DNA of 64,000 bases from CAMLFJ01 sp035524955 (GCA_035524955.1 DATLFG010000089.1:31337-95336); one strand, 5' to 3'; numbered from the stretch's first letter, positions 17,026-26,027 are shown. The notes: a model not told the origin generated them from the letters alone. Program-made: numbers and translations.

Positions 17026-17904
17026 ATGGCCCGCCACATCAAGGTCGCCGCCGCGCAGATGGGCCCCAATCACGAAGGCACGAGCCGCGAGGAGATCGTC
17101 GAGCGCATGCTCGGCCTCCTCGACCGGGCCGTGGTCGAAGGTGTCGAGATCCTGGCCTATCCGGAGATGGCGCTCACGACCTACTTTCCCAAGCGCGTGC
17201 GCGACGACTTCGACCAGTTCTTCGAGACCGAGATGCCGCCGAAGGCGCTCACCCCGCTGCTGCAGCGGGCGCGCGAGGCGCGCGTCGCCTGCCACGTGGG
17301 CTTCTGCGAGAAGGACCGGGGCCGCTACTTCAACACCGCGCTCCTGACCGACGAGGCGGGCAACCTCGCGGGGACCTTCAGGAAGATTCATCTGCCGGGT
17401 GTGCGGCAGCCCGACGGGCACGCGCAGGTCTACGAGCCGCACTTCTTCGAGTCGGGCGATACCGGCTATCGGGTCTTCGACGCGGCCCGGACCAAGGTCG
17501 GCATCGCGATCTGCCAGGACCGGCGCTTTCCCGAGTCCTACCGGAGCCTGGGCCTGCTCGGCGCCGAGATCGTGCTGATCGGCTACAACACGCCGCTCTC
17601 GCCGCTGGCCCTCGATCTGAACGAGCTGTGCCTGCGCGCGGGCGCCTACCAGAACAACCTATTCGTGATCGGTATCGCCAAGGCGGGCATCGAGGACGGC
17701 ATGGAGCTGATCGGCGGCTCCTGCATCGTGAACCCGATGGGGCAGGTGGTGGCCAAGGCGGCCACCACCGGCGACGAGCTGATCGCGGCCCGGATCGACC
17801 TCGACCAGATGATCCCCGCGCGCAAGCGCTGGGACTTCCTCGGCCGCCGCCACCCCGAGCACTACGGCCTGCTCACCCAGCCCCGGAATCCGACCGCGCG
17901 ATGA
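17026..17904 (+). CDS. Nitrilase-superfamily N-carbamoyl amino acid amidohydrolase
   Basis: Protein of 292 residues with the nitrilase triad: Glu in AYPEMAL (about 47), Lys in FRKIHLPG (about 125) and Cys in AICQDRRFPE (about 163). The RRFPE context after the Cys matches D-carbamoylases, which hydrolyse N-carbamoyl amino acids to the amino acid, CO2 and ammonia. The next gene, overlapping by four bases (ATGA), is a hydantoinase that would make the N-carbamoyl substrate, which strongly supports the call; beta-ureidopropionase is the main alternative. Start ATG 17026 has a good Shine-Dalgarno (GGAGGA) nine bases upstream. Cytoplasmic. Confidence 0.85.
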   Translation: MARHIKVAAAQMGPNHEGTSREEIVERMLGLLDRAVVEGVEILAYPEMALTTYFPKRVRDDFDQFFETEMPPKALTPLLQRAREARVACHVGFCEKDRGRYFNTALLTDEAGNLAGTFRKIHLPGVRQPDGHAQVYEPHFFESGDTGYRVFDAARTKVGIAICQDRRFPESYRSLGLLGAEIVLIGYNTPLSPLALDLNELCLRAGAYQNNLFVIGIAKAGIEDGMELIGGSCIVNPMGQVVAKAATTGDELIAARIDLDQMIPARKRWDFLGRRHPEHYGLLTQPRNPTAR

Positions 17905-19388
17905 GCGCTCGCGCGAAGAGCTTCGGACCATCCGCTCGCGCGAAGAGCTCCAGCTCATCCGCTCGCGCGAAGAGCCCTTCGATAGACCTGATCGTCCGCG
18001 GCGGGCGCGTCGTCACGCCGACCGAGGTGCTGGAGACCGCGGTGGCGGTGAGCGACGGCAGGATCGTCGCGCTGGGCGCCGAGGCCATGCTGCCGCCCGC
18101 CGAGCGCACCATCGACGCCGCCGGCAAGTACGTGCTGCCCGGACTGATCGACTGCCACGTGCATCTGGGCGCGGTCTACGACGACTGGCACACCGGGCCG
18201 GTGGCCGCCGCGCATGCCGGCCTCACCACGCTGCTCTCGTTCGTGGAGTACGACGACCAGGCGCGGGAGACGCTGCCCCAGGCGCTCGAGCGCCTGCGCG
18301 ACCAGGTGGGGCGGCAGTCGGTGGTGGATTTCGGCTTCCATTTCATCCTGAACAACCAGCCCTACATCCTGGACGGGCTGGCCGAGGCCTTCGAGCAGGG
18401 CGTCACGTCCTACAAGATCTTCATGACCTACAAGCGCCGGCCGAACCGCATGTGCTCGGACGAGTTCATCGCCCAGGTGATGGAGCGGATCGCGGCGCTG
18501 GGCGGCGTCTGCCAGCTCCACTGCGAGAACGGCGACATCCTCTATCACCTCGAGAACAAGTCGATCGCGGCCGGGCGGGTGAAGCCCACCGACTTCCCGG
18601 CCACGTGCCCGCCGTGGACCGAGGAGGAGGCGATCAACCGCGCCATCCTCATCGGCGAGATGACCGGGTGCCCGGTCTACGTCGTCCACCTCTCGACCCG
18701 GGGCGGGCTCGAGCGGATCAAGGCGGCGCAGGCCCGCGGCCAGCGCGTATGGACCGAGACCTGTCCCCAGTACCTGCTGCTCACCGAGAAGGAGATGGAG
18801 GCGTGGGGGCCGCTCGCCAAGATCGGGCCACCGTTGCGCCCGGTCGGGGGCGGCGACGGCGCCGCGCTCTGGGACGGCAGCCGCGAAGGCTACATCGCCA
18901 CGGTGGCCAGCGACCACTCGCCGCGCCGCAAGGAGCTCAAGGAGCCCGGCTGGACGAACATCTTCGTGGACGGCACGGGCAATCCGGTCCCGTTCGGCAG
19001 CCCGTCCATCGAGACGCTGGTCCCGCTCATGTGGAGCGAGGGCGTGGTGAAGCGCGGGCTCCCGGCGACCTGGATGGCCCGGGTCCTCGCGGAGAATCCG
19101 GCGCGCATCTTCGGGCTGTATCCACGCAAGGGCGCGATCCGGGTGGGCGCCGACGCCGATCTCACCATCATCGATCCCGACTCCGACGGGACGATCACGG
19201 TAGCCGATCACCACGGGATCGCGGGCTGGACGCTCTACGAGGGCTGGAAGTCGCGCGGACGGCCCTGGATGACGCTGCTGCGCGGCCAGGTGCTGCTGAA
19301 CCAGGGCCGGCTCGAGCAGAAGCCGGGCTACGGCCGGTACCTCGCGCGCACGGGCCCGGTCGCGCCCATCGCGGGCGGCGCGGGGTAG
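17901..19388 (+). CDS. D-hydantoinase / dihydropyrimidinase
   Basis: Cyclic amidohydrolase of 495 residues that opens hydantoins or dihydropyrimidines to N-carbamoyl amino acids. Binuclear metal ligands are visible: HVH (residues 86-88, LIDCHVHLG), the carboxylated Lys in TSYKIFMTY, His in QLHCENGD, His in VVHLSTRG and Asp in ASDHSP. The ATG at 17901 overlaps the carbamoylase stop. Odd: residues 2-27 are not part of the fold and consist of three copies of a nine-residue unit (SARAKSFGP, SARAKSSSS, SARAKSPS) encoded by a 27-base tandem repeat; the enzyme proper begins at SIDLIVRGG. Neighbouring amidase, MmgE/PrpD and peptide-type transporter suggest a ureide scavenging locus. Confidence 0.9.
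   Translation: MSARAKSFGPSARAKSSSSSARAKSPSIDLIVRGGRVVTPTEVLETAVAVSDGRIVALGAEAMLPPAERTIDAAGKYVLPGLIDCHVHLGAVYDDWHTGPVAAAHAGLTTLLSFVEYDDQARETLPQALERLRDQVGRQSVVDFGFHFILNNQPYILDGLAEAFEQGVTSYKIFMTYKRRPNRMCSDEFIAQVMERIAALGGVCQLHCENGDILYHLENKSIAAGRVKPTDFPATCPPWTEEEAINRAILIGEMTGCPVYVVHLSTRGGLERIKAAQARGQRVWTETCPQYLLLTEKEMEAWGPLAKIGPPLRPVGGGDGAALWDGSREGYIATVASDHSPRRKELKEPGWTNIFVDGTGNPVPFGSPSIETLVPLMWSEGVVKRGLPATWMARVLAENPARIFGLYPRKGAIRVGADADLTIIDPDSDGTITVADHHGIAGWTLYEGWKSRGRPWMTLLRGQVLLNQGRLEQKPGYGRYLARTGPVAPIAGGAG
17906..17975 (+). repeat. 27-base tandem repeat, three units, inside hydantoinase N-terminus
   Basis: The 16-base string CGCTCGCGCGAAGAGC occurs exactly three times (17906-17921, 17933-17948, 17960-17975) at a constant 27-base period, keeping frame. 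Each unit also contains the short inverted repeat GCTC...GAGC. Confidence 0.9.
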
Positions 19389-19398
19389 CGGCCTCGCG

Positions 19399-20748
19399 AT
19401 GACGGACTACCTCGACCGGCTCGCGGCCTTCGTCGCGGAGACGGACGTCAAGCGGCTGCCGGACGCGGCCGTGCGGGCGGCCCGCCTCGTGCTGCTCGAT
19501 ACGCTCGGGGCGATGGCGGCGGGCAGCGCGCTGCCCGAGAACCGGCGGCTCGCCGCGTCCATGCTGACCAGGCGCTCGCGCGCGACCGCCACCGTGGTCG
19601 GCCACGGCGGCAAGGCGGATCCGCTGCTCGCCACCTTCGTCAACGCCACCGCCGGGGTCGCGCTCGAGGTGGACGAGGGCAGCCGGCTGGGCGGCGGGCA
19701 TCCCGCGATCCACGTGATCCCGGCCGCGCTCGCGGTGGCGGAGGATCTCGGGGCCGGCGGGCGACGCCTGCTGGAGGGCATCATCGCCGGCTACGAGGTC
19801 TGCTCCCGCCTGGGCAGCGCCACCACGCCCCGGCCCAACGTCCACTCGCACGGCACCTGGGGCACCATCGGCAGCGCGGTCGCGGTGGCCAAGCTGGCCG
19901 GTTTCGAGGCGGCGGCCGTCCGCGCGACGATCAACCTGGGCGCGAGCATGAGCCCCGCCAATACCTGGACCACCGCGCTCGAGGGCGTGACGATCCGGAA
20001 CGCCTACCCGGGGCGCTCCGGCCTCGAGGGGATCCTGGCGGTGGAGCTGCAGCGCGCGGGATTCACCGGGCTGGCCGACGCGCCTAGCGACGTGTACGGC
20101 ACGATCCTGGCCGACCACTTCGAGCCCGCGCGCGCCCTCGACGGCTGGGGCGGCCCGCTGCGCATCCAGCAGAACTACTTCAAGCGCTACGCCTGCTGCC
20201 GCTACAACCATCCGGCGCTCGACGCGCTGCTCGGCATGGCCGCGCGCGAGGCCCTGCCCGCCGACCTGGTCGAGCGCGTGGTCGTCACCACGATCCCGTT
20301 CGGCCCGCGGATGTCCGATCCGGCGCCGGGCTCCATGCTGGCGGCCAAGTTCTCGATCCCGTACGCGGTGGCGGCGGCGCTCGTGCTGGGGCGGGCCGAT
20401 GTGGCCGCCTTCGCCGAGCCCGCGCTCGCGGATCCCCGCATCCGGGCGCTCGCCGCGCGGGTGCAGGTGCGGGTGGACCCCGCGATGTCGCCGCGCCGGG
20501 CCGACTATCCGACCGCGATGGTCGAGGTCGTGCTGCGCGACGGGCGGACGCGCTCGGCCTCCACCACGGTGGTGCGCGGCGACTTCGAGGATCCGGCGCC
20601 CGCCGGCGAGATCGTCGAGAAGTTCGTCGCGCTGGCGACCGGGCCGCTCGGCGCCGCGCGCGCGCGCGAGGTCGTCCGGGTCGTGGAGGAGACGGAGCGG
20701 CTCGAGGACGTGCGCGACCTGACCGCGCTGCTGGGGGCGGCGTCGTGA
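19399..20748 (+). CDS. MmgE/PrpD family protein
   Basis: Protein of 449 residues, typical for MmgE/PrpD (2-methylcitrate dehydratase, cis-aconitate decarboxylase and relatives). Recognised by the N-terminal ARLVLLDTLGAMAAGS helix, VVGHGGKADPLLATFVNATAGVALEVDEGS, GGHPAIHVIPAALAVAE and the YNHPALDALLGM segment, which together form the family's all-helical core and lid. Cytoplasmic. Members in catabolic operons often act on small dicarboxylic or cyclic acids of unknown identity; here the flanking hydantoinase and amidase suggest a ureide-derived substrate, but this is inference. It starts 10 bases after the hydantoinase and overlaps the next small gene by four bases (GTGA). Confidence 0.85.
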   Translation: MTDYLDRLAAFVAETDVKRLPDAAVRAARLVLLDTLGAMAAGSALPENRRLAASMLTRRSRATATVVGHGGKADPLLATFVNATAGVALEVDEGSRLGGGHPAIHVIPAALAVAEDLGAGGRRLLEGIIAGYEVCSRLGSATTPRPNVHSHGTWGTIGSAVAVAKLAGFEAAAVRATINLGASMSPANTWTTALEGVTIRNAYPGRSGLEGILAVELQRAGFTGLADAPSDVYGTILADHFEPARALDGWGGPLRIQQNYFKRYACCRYNHPALDALLGMAAREALPADLVERVVVTTIPFGPRMSDPAPGSMLAAKFSIPYAVAAALVLGRADVAAFAEPALADPRIRALAARVQVRVDPAMSPRRADYPTAMVEVVLRDGRTRSASTTVVRGDFEDPAPAGEIVEKFVALATGPLGAARAREVVRVVEETERLEDVRDLTALLGAAS

Positions 20749-20918
20749 AGGGGGACCTCGAGTCGATGGACGAGTCCGGGCCGCGGCAGGCCGAGGAGGC
20801 GGCCCTCCTCGGCGTCATCGAGCGCATGGCCGGCGATCTGGCTCTGGCCGAGGAGCCGGCGCGCTTCATCGCGGCCCTCGAGGCTGGCCGCCCCTCGGGG
20901 GGAGACGACCCGGAGTGA
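20745..20918 (+). CDS. Small AtzG/GatC-like putative amidase partner (57 aa)
   Basis: Short gene of 57 residues, GTG start at 20745 overlapping the MmgE/PrpD stop (GTGA) and ending at 20918, where its TGA overlaps the GTG of the amidase (GTGA again). The double overlap in a high-GC operon strongly suggests a real, translationally coupled gene. The protein is acidic and mostly helical; the centre (VIERMAGDLALAEEPARFIAAL) has the pattern of the GatC/AtzG helix that wraps around GatA/AtzE-type amidases. AtzG is a small subunit needed for the AtzE amidase. By position and pattern I propose it is the partner of the following amidase. No catalytic residues are expected. Sequence similarity is weak at this length, so the family call is tentative. 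Confidence 0.6.
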   Translation: MKGDLESMDESGPRQAEEAALLGVIERMAGDLALAEEPARFIAALEAGRPSGGDDPE

Positions 20919-22318
20919 CCGACTGGACGCTCGAGGGCCTCGCGGCCGCGATCCGCGCGGGCAAGATCTCGCCGGTCGAGGCCACCCGGGACTGCCTCGC
21001 GCGAATCGACCGCCTCGACGGCGGCCTCCGCGCCTTCATCGCGGTGGATCAGGCCGGGGCGCTCGAGACCGCCCGCCGGCTGGAGGCCGAGCAGGGGCGG
21101 GGGGCCTGGCGCGGGCCGCTCCACGGCGTGCCGCTCGCCTTCAAGGACCTCTGCTTCATCCGCGGGCTGCCGACGTCCTGCGGGACCCGGACCGCCGAGT
21201 ACTTCCTGGCCGAGGGGGACTGCACGGTGGTGGCGCGGCTCGCGGCCGCGGGGGCCGTCACGCTCGGCAAGCTCAACATGAGCGAGCTGGCGATGGGGCC
21301 CTTCGGGGACAATGCCCACCACGGGCACGCCCGGAACCCGTGGCGGACCGGGCACTGCCCCGGCGGCTCGTCGAGCGGCTCGGCGGTCGCGGTGGCGGCC
21401 GGCCTCGCGCTGGGCGCCGTCGGGAGCGATACCGGCGGGTCCATCCGCCTGCCCGCGGCGGCCTGCGGCATCGTCGGGCTCAAGCCGACCTACGGGCGCG
21501 TGAGCCGGGCGGGCGCCATGCCGCTCAGCTGGTCGAACGACCACGTGGGGCCGATGGCGCGCACCGTCCGGGACTGCGCGCTGCTCCTGCAGGTGATGGC
21601 GGGCCCGGATGCGCTCGACGCGACCGCGAGCCCGGCGCCGGTGCCCGACTACGTCGCCGCACTGGACGGACGCGTCGCGGGGCTCCGGGTCGGCGTGGTG
21701 GAGAACTACTTCTTCCAGGGCATCGACGCCGAGATGGAGGCCGGGGTGCGTCGGGCGGCGGACGTGATCGCGCAGCTCGGCGCCCGCGTCTCCGAGCTCC
21801 AGGTGCCGGATCCGCGGACGATGAGCGACGTCACGAACATCGTCAGCCGCTCCGAGGCCTCGACGATCCACGCGCGGCTGCTCCGCGAGCGCCCGCACGA
21901 GCTCCAGCCGGTCGTGCGCGCCCGGCTCGAGCTGGGGATGCACATTCCGGCCTACGACTACCTGCAGGCGCTCCGGCTCCGCGCCCGACTCACGCGGGGA
22001 TTCATCGCCCAGGTCTTCGCCGAGGTGGACGTCCTGGTGGCGCCGGTGATCCCGGAGCCCGCGCCCCCGCTGGCCCACGCCACCCTGGGCCCCGTGCACG
22101 AGCTCGTGGCGCGCCAGGGCCGGTTCTCACGCCTCACGCGGCCCTTCAATGGGCTCGGGCTGCCCGCGCTCAGCGTGCCCTGCGGATTCTCCTCGACGGG
22201 CCTGCCGCTGGCCTTCCAGATCGTGGGCCGCCCCTTCGACGAGGCCACCGTCCTCCGCCTGGGCGACGCCTACCAGCACGCCACCGACTGGCACCTCCAG
22301 CGCCCACCGCTGTCCTAG
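20915..22318 (+). CDS. Amidase (AtzE/GatA family)
   Basis: Amidase-signature enzyme of 467 residues. The Ser-cisSer-Lys triad is visible: Lys in PLAFKDLCF (about 75), cis-Ser in PGGSSSGSAVAVA (about 150) and nucleophile Ser in GSDTGGSIRLPAA (about 175). Length and the small protein encoded immediately upstream favour an AtzE-like heteromeric amidase over a plain GatA; AtzE acts on 1-carboxybiuret, but in this locus the substrate may be another carbamoyl compound. GTG start overlaps the small partner gene. The gene ends the plus-strand ureide operon and is followed by a strong hairpin. Confidence 0.87.
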   Translation: MTDWTLEGLAAAIRAGKISPVEATRDCLARIDRLDGGLRAFIAVDQAGALETARRLEAEQGRGAWRGPLHGVPLAFKDLCFIRGLPTSCGTRTAEYFLAEGDCTVVARLAAAGAVTLGKLNMSELAMGPFGDNAHHGHARNPWRTGHCPGGSSSGSAVAVAAGLALGAVGSDTGGSIRLPAAACGIVGLKPTYGRVSRAGAMPLSWSNDHVGPMARTVRDCALLLQVMAGPDALDATASPAPVPDYVAALDGRVAGLRVGVVENYFFQGIDAEMEAGVRRAADVIAQLGARVSELQVPDPRTMSDVTNIVSRSEASTIHARLLRERPHELQPVVRARLELGMHIPAYDYLQALRLRARLTRGFIAQVFAEVDVLVAPVIPEPAPPLAHATLGPVHELVARQGRFSRLTRPFNGLGLPALSVPCGFSSTGLPLAFQIVGRPFDEATVLRLGDAYQHATDWHLQRPPLS

Positions 22319-22328
22319 CTCCACCGTT

Positions 22329-22361
22329 CCCCCGGCCCCCTCCGAGGAAGAGGGCCGGGGG
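22329..22361. terminator. Bidirectional hairpin between convergent operons
   Basis: Perfect 10-base stem (CCCCCGGCCC at 22329-22338 with 22352-22361) and a 13-base loop lie between the convergent amidase and solute-binding protein genes. There is no clear T-run on either side, so it may be a Rho-assisted terminator or a repeat element. Confidence 0.55.
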
Positions 22362-22378
22362 GCAGGGGCGCCGCCCAG

Positions 22379-24043
22379 CTAGGCCTTGTCCATCCACACC
22401 GCGTGCATGTTGACCAGGTCCGCCGGGATCTGACTGAAGTTCTTCACGTACTTGTGGAAGACCTTCTGCTCGTTGAGATGATGAAGGATCGTGACCGGAG
22501 CGTCCTCGACGATGATCCGCACCGCTTCTTCGTAGAGCTTCTTCCGCTTCTTGAAGTCGTTCTCGGCCCGGGCCCCCTCGACCATCCGGTCGAACTCCTT
22601 GTTCACCCACTTCCCCGCGTTCCAGGCCTCGCCGGAGTGTAGCTCGGGGAAGATCGTCTCGTCCGGATCGAGATCCGCGGACCACTGGACCTGCACCAGG
22701 TCCCATTGCCGCTCCTGGAGCCAGCGGCGGCGGAAGGTGGGGCCGTCGGCCAGCTCGATGTTCACCTTGATCCCGATCTTGGCGAGATGGGCCTGGACCA
22801 CCTCGGCCTGCCGGGGCGCGGTGCCGGAGTTGATCGACAGGAGCATGACCTCGGCCCCGCCCGCGTGGCGCGACTTCTTCATGAAGGCCTTGGCCTGGTC
22901 GAGGTCGTAGTACTGCCCGTTCTTGCCACTACTCCAGGCCGCGTCCCAGAAACCGCCCATCGGGGGCGAGATGGGTCCGTGCGCGACGATGCCCTCGCCG
23001 AAGTCCACGCGCTTGAGCATCTCCTCGCGGTCGACGGCGAAGGTGACCGCCTTGCGAAGGTTGGCGTCGCTGAACGGCTCCTTGGCTATGTTGAAGTGCA
23101 TGCAGCGCCAGTTGCCCCCGACCGCGGTGTAGACGTTGAGCTTGGGGTCGGCGCGGAGGTCGCCCACGAACTGCGGGGCCACGTACTGCACGCCGTCGAC
23201 CTCGCCGGTCTTCAGCGCCGCGACCAGGGTCGAGGGCTCGACGATGAACCTGAAGGTCACCCCGTCCAGGTAGGGCAGGGCGGCGCCGGCCGCGTCCTTC
23301 TCCCAGTAGTTCGGGTGCCGCTCCAGCCGGATGGAGTCGTTCTCCTTCCACTCGACGAACTTGAAGGGCCCGGTGCCCACCGGGTTGCGGCCGTAGGCCT
23401 TGCCGCGCTCCCGGACCGCCTTGGGGTTCAGGATCGTCCCGGCGCGGCCGGTCGAGCCGGTGAAGGCCACCCGGAGGAAGGGATAGGGCTTGGCGAACGA
23501 GAGCTTGACGGTATGCGAGTCGAGCAGCTCGATCGATTCCAGTAGCTCGAGCTTCCAGGCGTGGATGGGCGCCTGCTTCTTGTCCTTCACGCGCTCGAGG
23601 TTGAACTTGACGTCGGCCGCGGAGAAGGGGTCCCCGTTGTGGAACGTCACGCCCTTGTGGAGCCGGAAGATGTGAGTCCGGTCGCCCTGGATCTCCCACT
23701 CCCGGGCCAGCTCGGGCTTGAAGTCCACGCCCTTGCCGTCGGAGGAGGTGATCTTGAGCAAACCGTTGTAGATGTTGTTGTGCACGGCGCACGCGACGAT
23801 GAAGGTGGTGTTGTGCGCGTCCAGCGTGTCGATGTTCGCCGGCAGCGCGATCTTGATGGTGCCGCCCCGCTTGGGGGTCTGCCCGTGCGCCGCTCCCGGC
23901 ATGCCGAGCGGCACCCCGGCCGCGAGCCCGGCCGCGGTGAGGCCGAGCGCCTGCAGCACCGCGCGGCGGGAGACCGGGTCGTCCTGCCAGGCACCCTCGC
24001 GCAGCTCGCGGTTAACTTCCTCGAACCCATCGCGACTCTTCAT
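22379..24043 (-). CDS. ABC transporter substrate-binding protein, family 5 (peptide/opine type)
   Basis: Periplasmic solute-binding protein of 554 residues (SBP_bac_5, DppA/OppA class). A Tat-type signal peptide is seen: DPVSRRAVLQALG followed by a hydrophobic stretch and AAHGQTPKRGG, with cleavage near residue 45. Family landmarks include IALPANIDTLDAHNTT, LHKGVTFHNGDPFSAADV and the YGRNPVGTGPFKF motif. The ATG at 24043 is chosen because a strong Shine-Dalgarno (AAGGAGG) precedes it; an in-frame start ten codons upstream lacks one. It is the last gene of the transporter operon, overlapping the ATPase gene by four bases, whereas such binding proteins are usually encoded first. Facing the ureide operon, it may bring in peptides, hydantoins or carbamoyl amino acids. 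Confidence 0.92.
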   Translation of the reverse strand: MKSRDGFEEVNRELREGAWQDDPVSRRAVLQALGLTAAGLAAGVPLGMPGAAHGQTPKRGGTIKIALPANIDTLDAHNTTFIVACAVHNNIYNGLLKITSSDGKGVDFKPELAREWEIQGDRTHIFRLHKGVTFHNGDPFSAADVKFNLERVKDKKQAPIHAWKLELLESIELLDSHTVKLSFAKPYPFLRVAFTGSTGRAGTILNPKAVRERGKAYGRNPVGTGPFKFVEWKENDSIRLERHPNYWEKDAAGAALPYLDGVTFRFIVEPSTLVAALKTGEVDGVQYVAPQFVGDLRADPKLNVYTAVGGNWRCMHFNIAKEPFSDANLRKAVTFAVDREEMLKRVDFGEGIVAHGPISPPMGGFWDAAWSSGKNGQYYDLDQAKAFMKKSRHAGGAEVMLLSINSGTAPRQAEVVQAHLAKIGIKVNIELADGPTFRRRWLQERQWDLVQVQWSADLDPDETIFPELHSGEAWNAGKWVNKEFDRMVEGARAENDFKKRKKLYEEAVRIIVEDAPVTILHHLNEQKVFHKYVKNFSQIPADLVNMHAVWMDKA

Positions 24044-25056
24044 GACGATCCTCCTTCGGTGTAGAGGTAGCACGCGACGGCGTGACCCGGCGCCGCCTCG
24101 CGAAGAACGGGTTCCGCCTCGTCGCAGCGGGCCATCCGGTGTGGACAGCGGCTCGCGAAGCGGCAGCCTCGCGGCAGGTCGATCGGGTTGGGCAGCTCGC
24201 CTTCCAGCAGCCGGGTCGGGTCGTCGAAGATCGACGTGGCGCCGTCGCCGACCGCGGGGATGGCGGCCAGCAGCGCCTGGGTGTAGGGGTGGAGCGGCTG
24301 CTTGAAGAGCTCGGCGGTCGGCGCCACCTCGACGAGCTTGCCGAGGTACATCACCGCGACCCGGTGGCTCACGAACCGGATCACACCGAGGTCGTGGGAG
24401 ACGAAGAGGTAGGCCAGCCCCAGCCGCTCGCGCAGGTCCACGAGCAGGTTCAGGATCTGGGCGCGCACCGAGACGTCGAGGGCCGACACCGCCTCGTCGG
24501 CCACCACGAGCCGCGGGCCCGCCGCGAGGGCGCGGGCGATGCCGACCCGCTGCCGCTGGCCGCCGGAGAGCTCGTGCGGGTAGCGGTGGACGTACTCGGG
24601 CGAGAGCCCGACCATGTCGAGGAGCGCGCGCACCCGCGCCTCGACCTCCGCGCCCGCCGCGATCCGGTGCACGCGGATGGGCTCGCCCACCATGTGGCCC
24701 ACCGTCATCCGCGGGTTGAGCGAGGTGTAGGGGTCCTGGAAGACGATCTGCACTTTGCTGCGGAACGGCAGCAGGCGGCTCGTGGGCAGCGCGGTGATGT
24801 CCTGTCCCTCGAAGACGATGCGGCCACTCGTCGGGTCGATGGCGCGCAGGACCAGCCGGCCGGTGGTGGTCTTGCCGCAGCCCGACTCCCCCACCAGCCC
24901 GAGCGTTTCTCCGGGCTCGATCGCGAAGCTCACTCCGTCGACCGCGTGGACGACGCGGGGCGACGCGCCCGGCCAGAGCGCGCTCAGCGGGTTGCCGCGG
25001 ATCGGGAAGTGCTTGACGAGGTCCGAGACCTCGAGCAGGGGCGGGGCAGAAGTCAC
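24040..25056 (-). CDS. Peptide ABC transporter ATP-binding protein (DppF/OppF-like)
   Basis: ATPase of 338 residues at the cytoplasmic face of the importer. Walker A GESGCGKTTTGR, Q-loop IVFQDPYTSLNPRM, signature LSGGQRQRVGIARAL, Walker B RLVVADEAVSALD and switch VSHDLGVI are all intact. The C-terminal extension has CRFASRCPHRMARCDEAEP, the Cys-rich segment that binds a 4Fe-4S cluster in DppD/DppF-type subunits, and the oligopeptide HPYTQALLAA motif. GTG start at 25056 overlaps the DppD-like stop by four bases (GTGA). Confidence 0.92.
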   Translation of the reverse strand: MTSAPPLLEVSDLVKHFPIRGNPLSALWPGASPRVVHAVDGVSFAIEPGETLGLVGESGCGKTTTGRLVLRAIDPTSGRIVFEGQDITALPTSRLLPFRSKVQIVFQDPYTSLNPRMTVGHMVGEPIRVHRIAAGAEVEARVRALLDMVGLSPEYVHRYPHELSGGQRQRVGIARALAAGPRLVVADEAVSALDVSVRAQILNLLVDLRERLGLAYLFVSHDLGVIRFVSHRVAVMYLGKLVEVAPTAELFKQPLHPYTQALLAAIPAVGDGATSIFDDPTRLLEGELPNPIDLPRGCRFASRCPHRMARCDEAEPVLREAAPGHAVACYLYTEGGSS

Positions 25057-26027
25057 GACACCTCCGCGAGGTGACAGGCGGCCGCCCGGCTGGCCGCGAG
25101 CGAACGGAGCGCCGGAGATTCGGCGCTACAGCGCGGCTCGGCGATGGGACAGCGGGGATGAAACCGGCAACCGGACGGCAGCGCGCGGAGCCCCGGCATC
25201 ATCCCGCGGATGGCGCCGAGCCGGCCGTCGCGGTCGAGCCGGGGCAGGCACTCGATGAGCCCGCGCGTGTACGGGTGGGCGGGGGTGCGGAAGAGCGTGG
25301 CGACCGACGCTGCCTCCACGACCCGCCCGGCGTACATGACGAGCACCCGGTGGCACATCTGCGAGATGATCCCGAGATCGTGCGAGACGAGCAGCACCGC
25401 CACCCCGAGCTCGCGGGCGAGCCGGCGGATGAGGGAGAGGACCTGGGCCTGGATCGTCACGTCGAGCGCGGTGGTCGGCTCGTCCGCGATGAGCAGGCTC
25501 GGCGTGCACGAGATCCCCATCCCGATCATCACCCGCTGCGCCATGCCCCCGCTGAACTGGTGAGGATAGTCGCGGGCCCGCGTCCGCGGCGAGGAGATGC
25601 CCACGCGCCCCAGCGTATCGACCACGCGCTCCTTCAGCGCGCCCCGGCCCTCGGGGAGATGCAGCGCCATCGCCTCCAGCATCTGCTCGCCGACGCGGAA
25701 CACCGGGTTCAGCGAGGCGCCCGGGTTCTGGAAGATCATCGCAATGTCCTTGCCGCGGATGCGGGCGAGCGCGGCCTCGTCGAGCGCCAGCAGGTCCCGC
25801 CCGCCGAACCAGACCTCGCCCGCCACCCGGCCGGGAGGCCGGCGGATCAACCCCAGGATGGCTTCCGAGGTCAGCGACTTGCCCGCGCCCGACTCGCCCA
25901 CCAGCCCGACGATCTCCCCGCGCCGGATCTGGAAGCTCACCTCGTCCACCGCGCGCAGCGGCCCGTCCTCCGAGCTGAACTCGACCACGAGGTTCCTGAC
26001 GTCGAGCACCGGATCGGAGGCGGTCAC
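25053..26027 (-). CDS. Peptide ABC transporter ATP-binding protein (DppD/OppD-like)
   Basis: Second ATPase subunit, 324 residues. Walker A GESGAGKSLTSEA, Q-loop MIFQNPGASLNPVF, signature FSGGMAQRVMIGMG, Walker B LLIADEPTTALD and H-loop VSHDLGII are intact; the C-terminus has HPYTRGLIECLP and CRFHPRCPIAEPRC for Fe-S or substrate-linked regulation. I start it at GTG 26027, which overlaps the DppC-like TGA by four bases; the longer in-frame reading upstream is out-of-frame DppC sequence. It pairs with the following DppF-like subunit as the heterodimeric motor. Confidence 0.92.
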   Translation of the reverse strand: MTASDPVLDVRNLVVEFSSEDGPLRAVDEVSFQIRRGEIVGLVGESGAGKSLTSEAILGLIRRPPGRVAGEVWFGGRDLLALDEAALARIRGKDIAMIFQNPGASLNPVFRVGEQMLEAMALHLPEGRGALKERVVDTLGRVGISSPRTRARDYPHQFSGGMAQRVMIGMGISCTPSLLIADEPTTALDVTIQAQVLSLIRRLARELGVAVLLVSHDLGIISQMCHRVLVMYAGRVVEAASVATLFRTPAHPYTRGLIECLPRLDRDGRLGAIRGMMPGLRALPSGCRFHPRCPIAEPRCSAESPALRSLAASRAAACHLAEVS

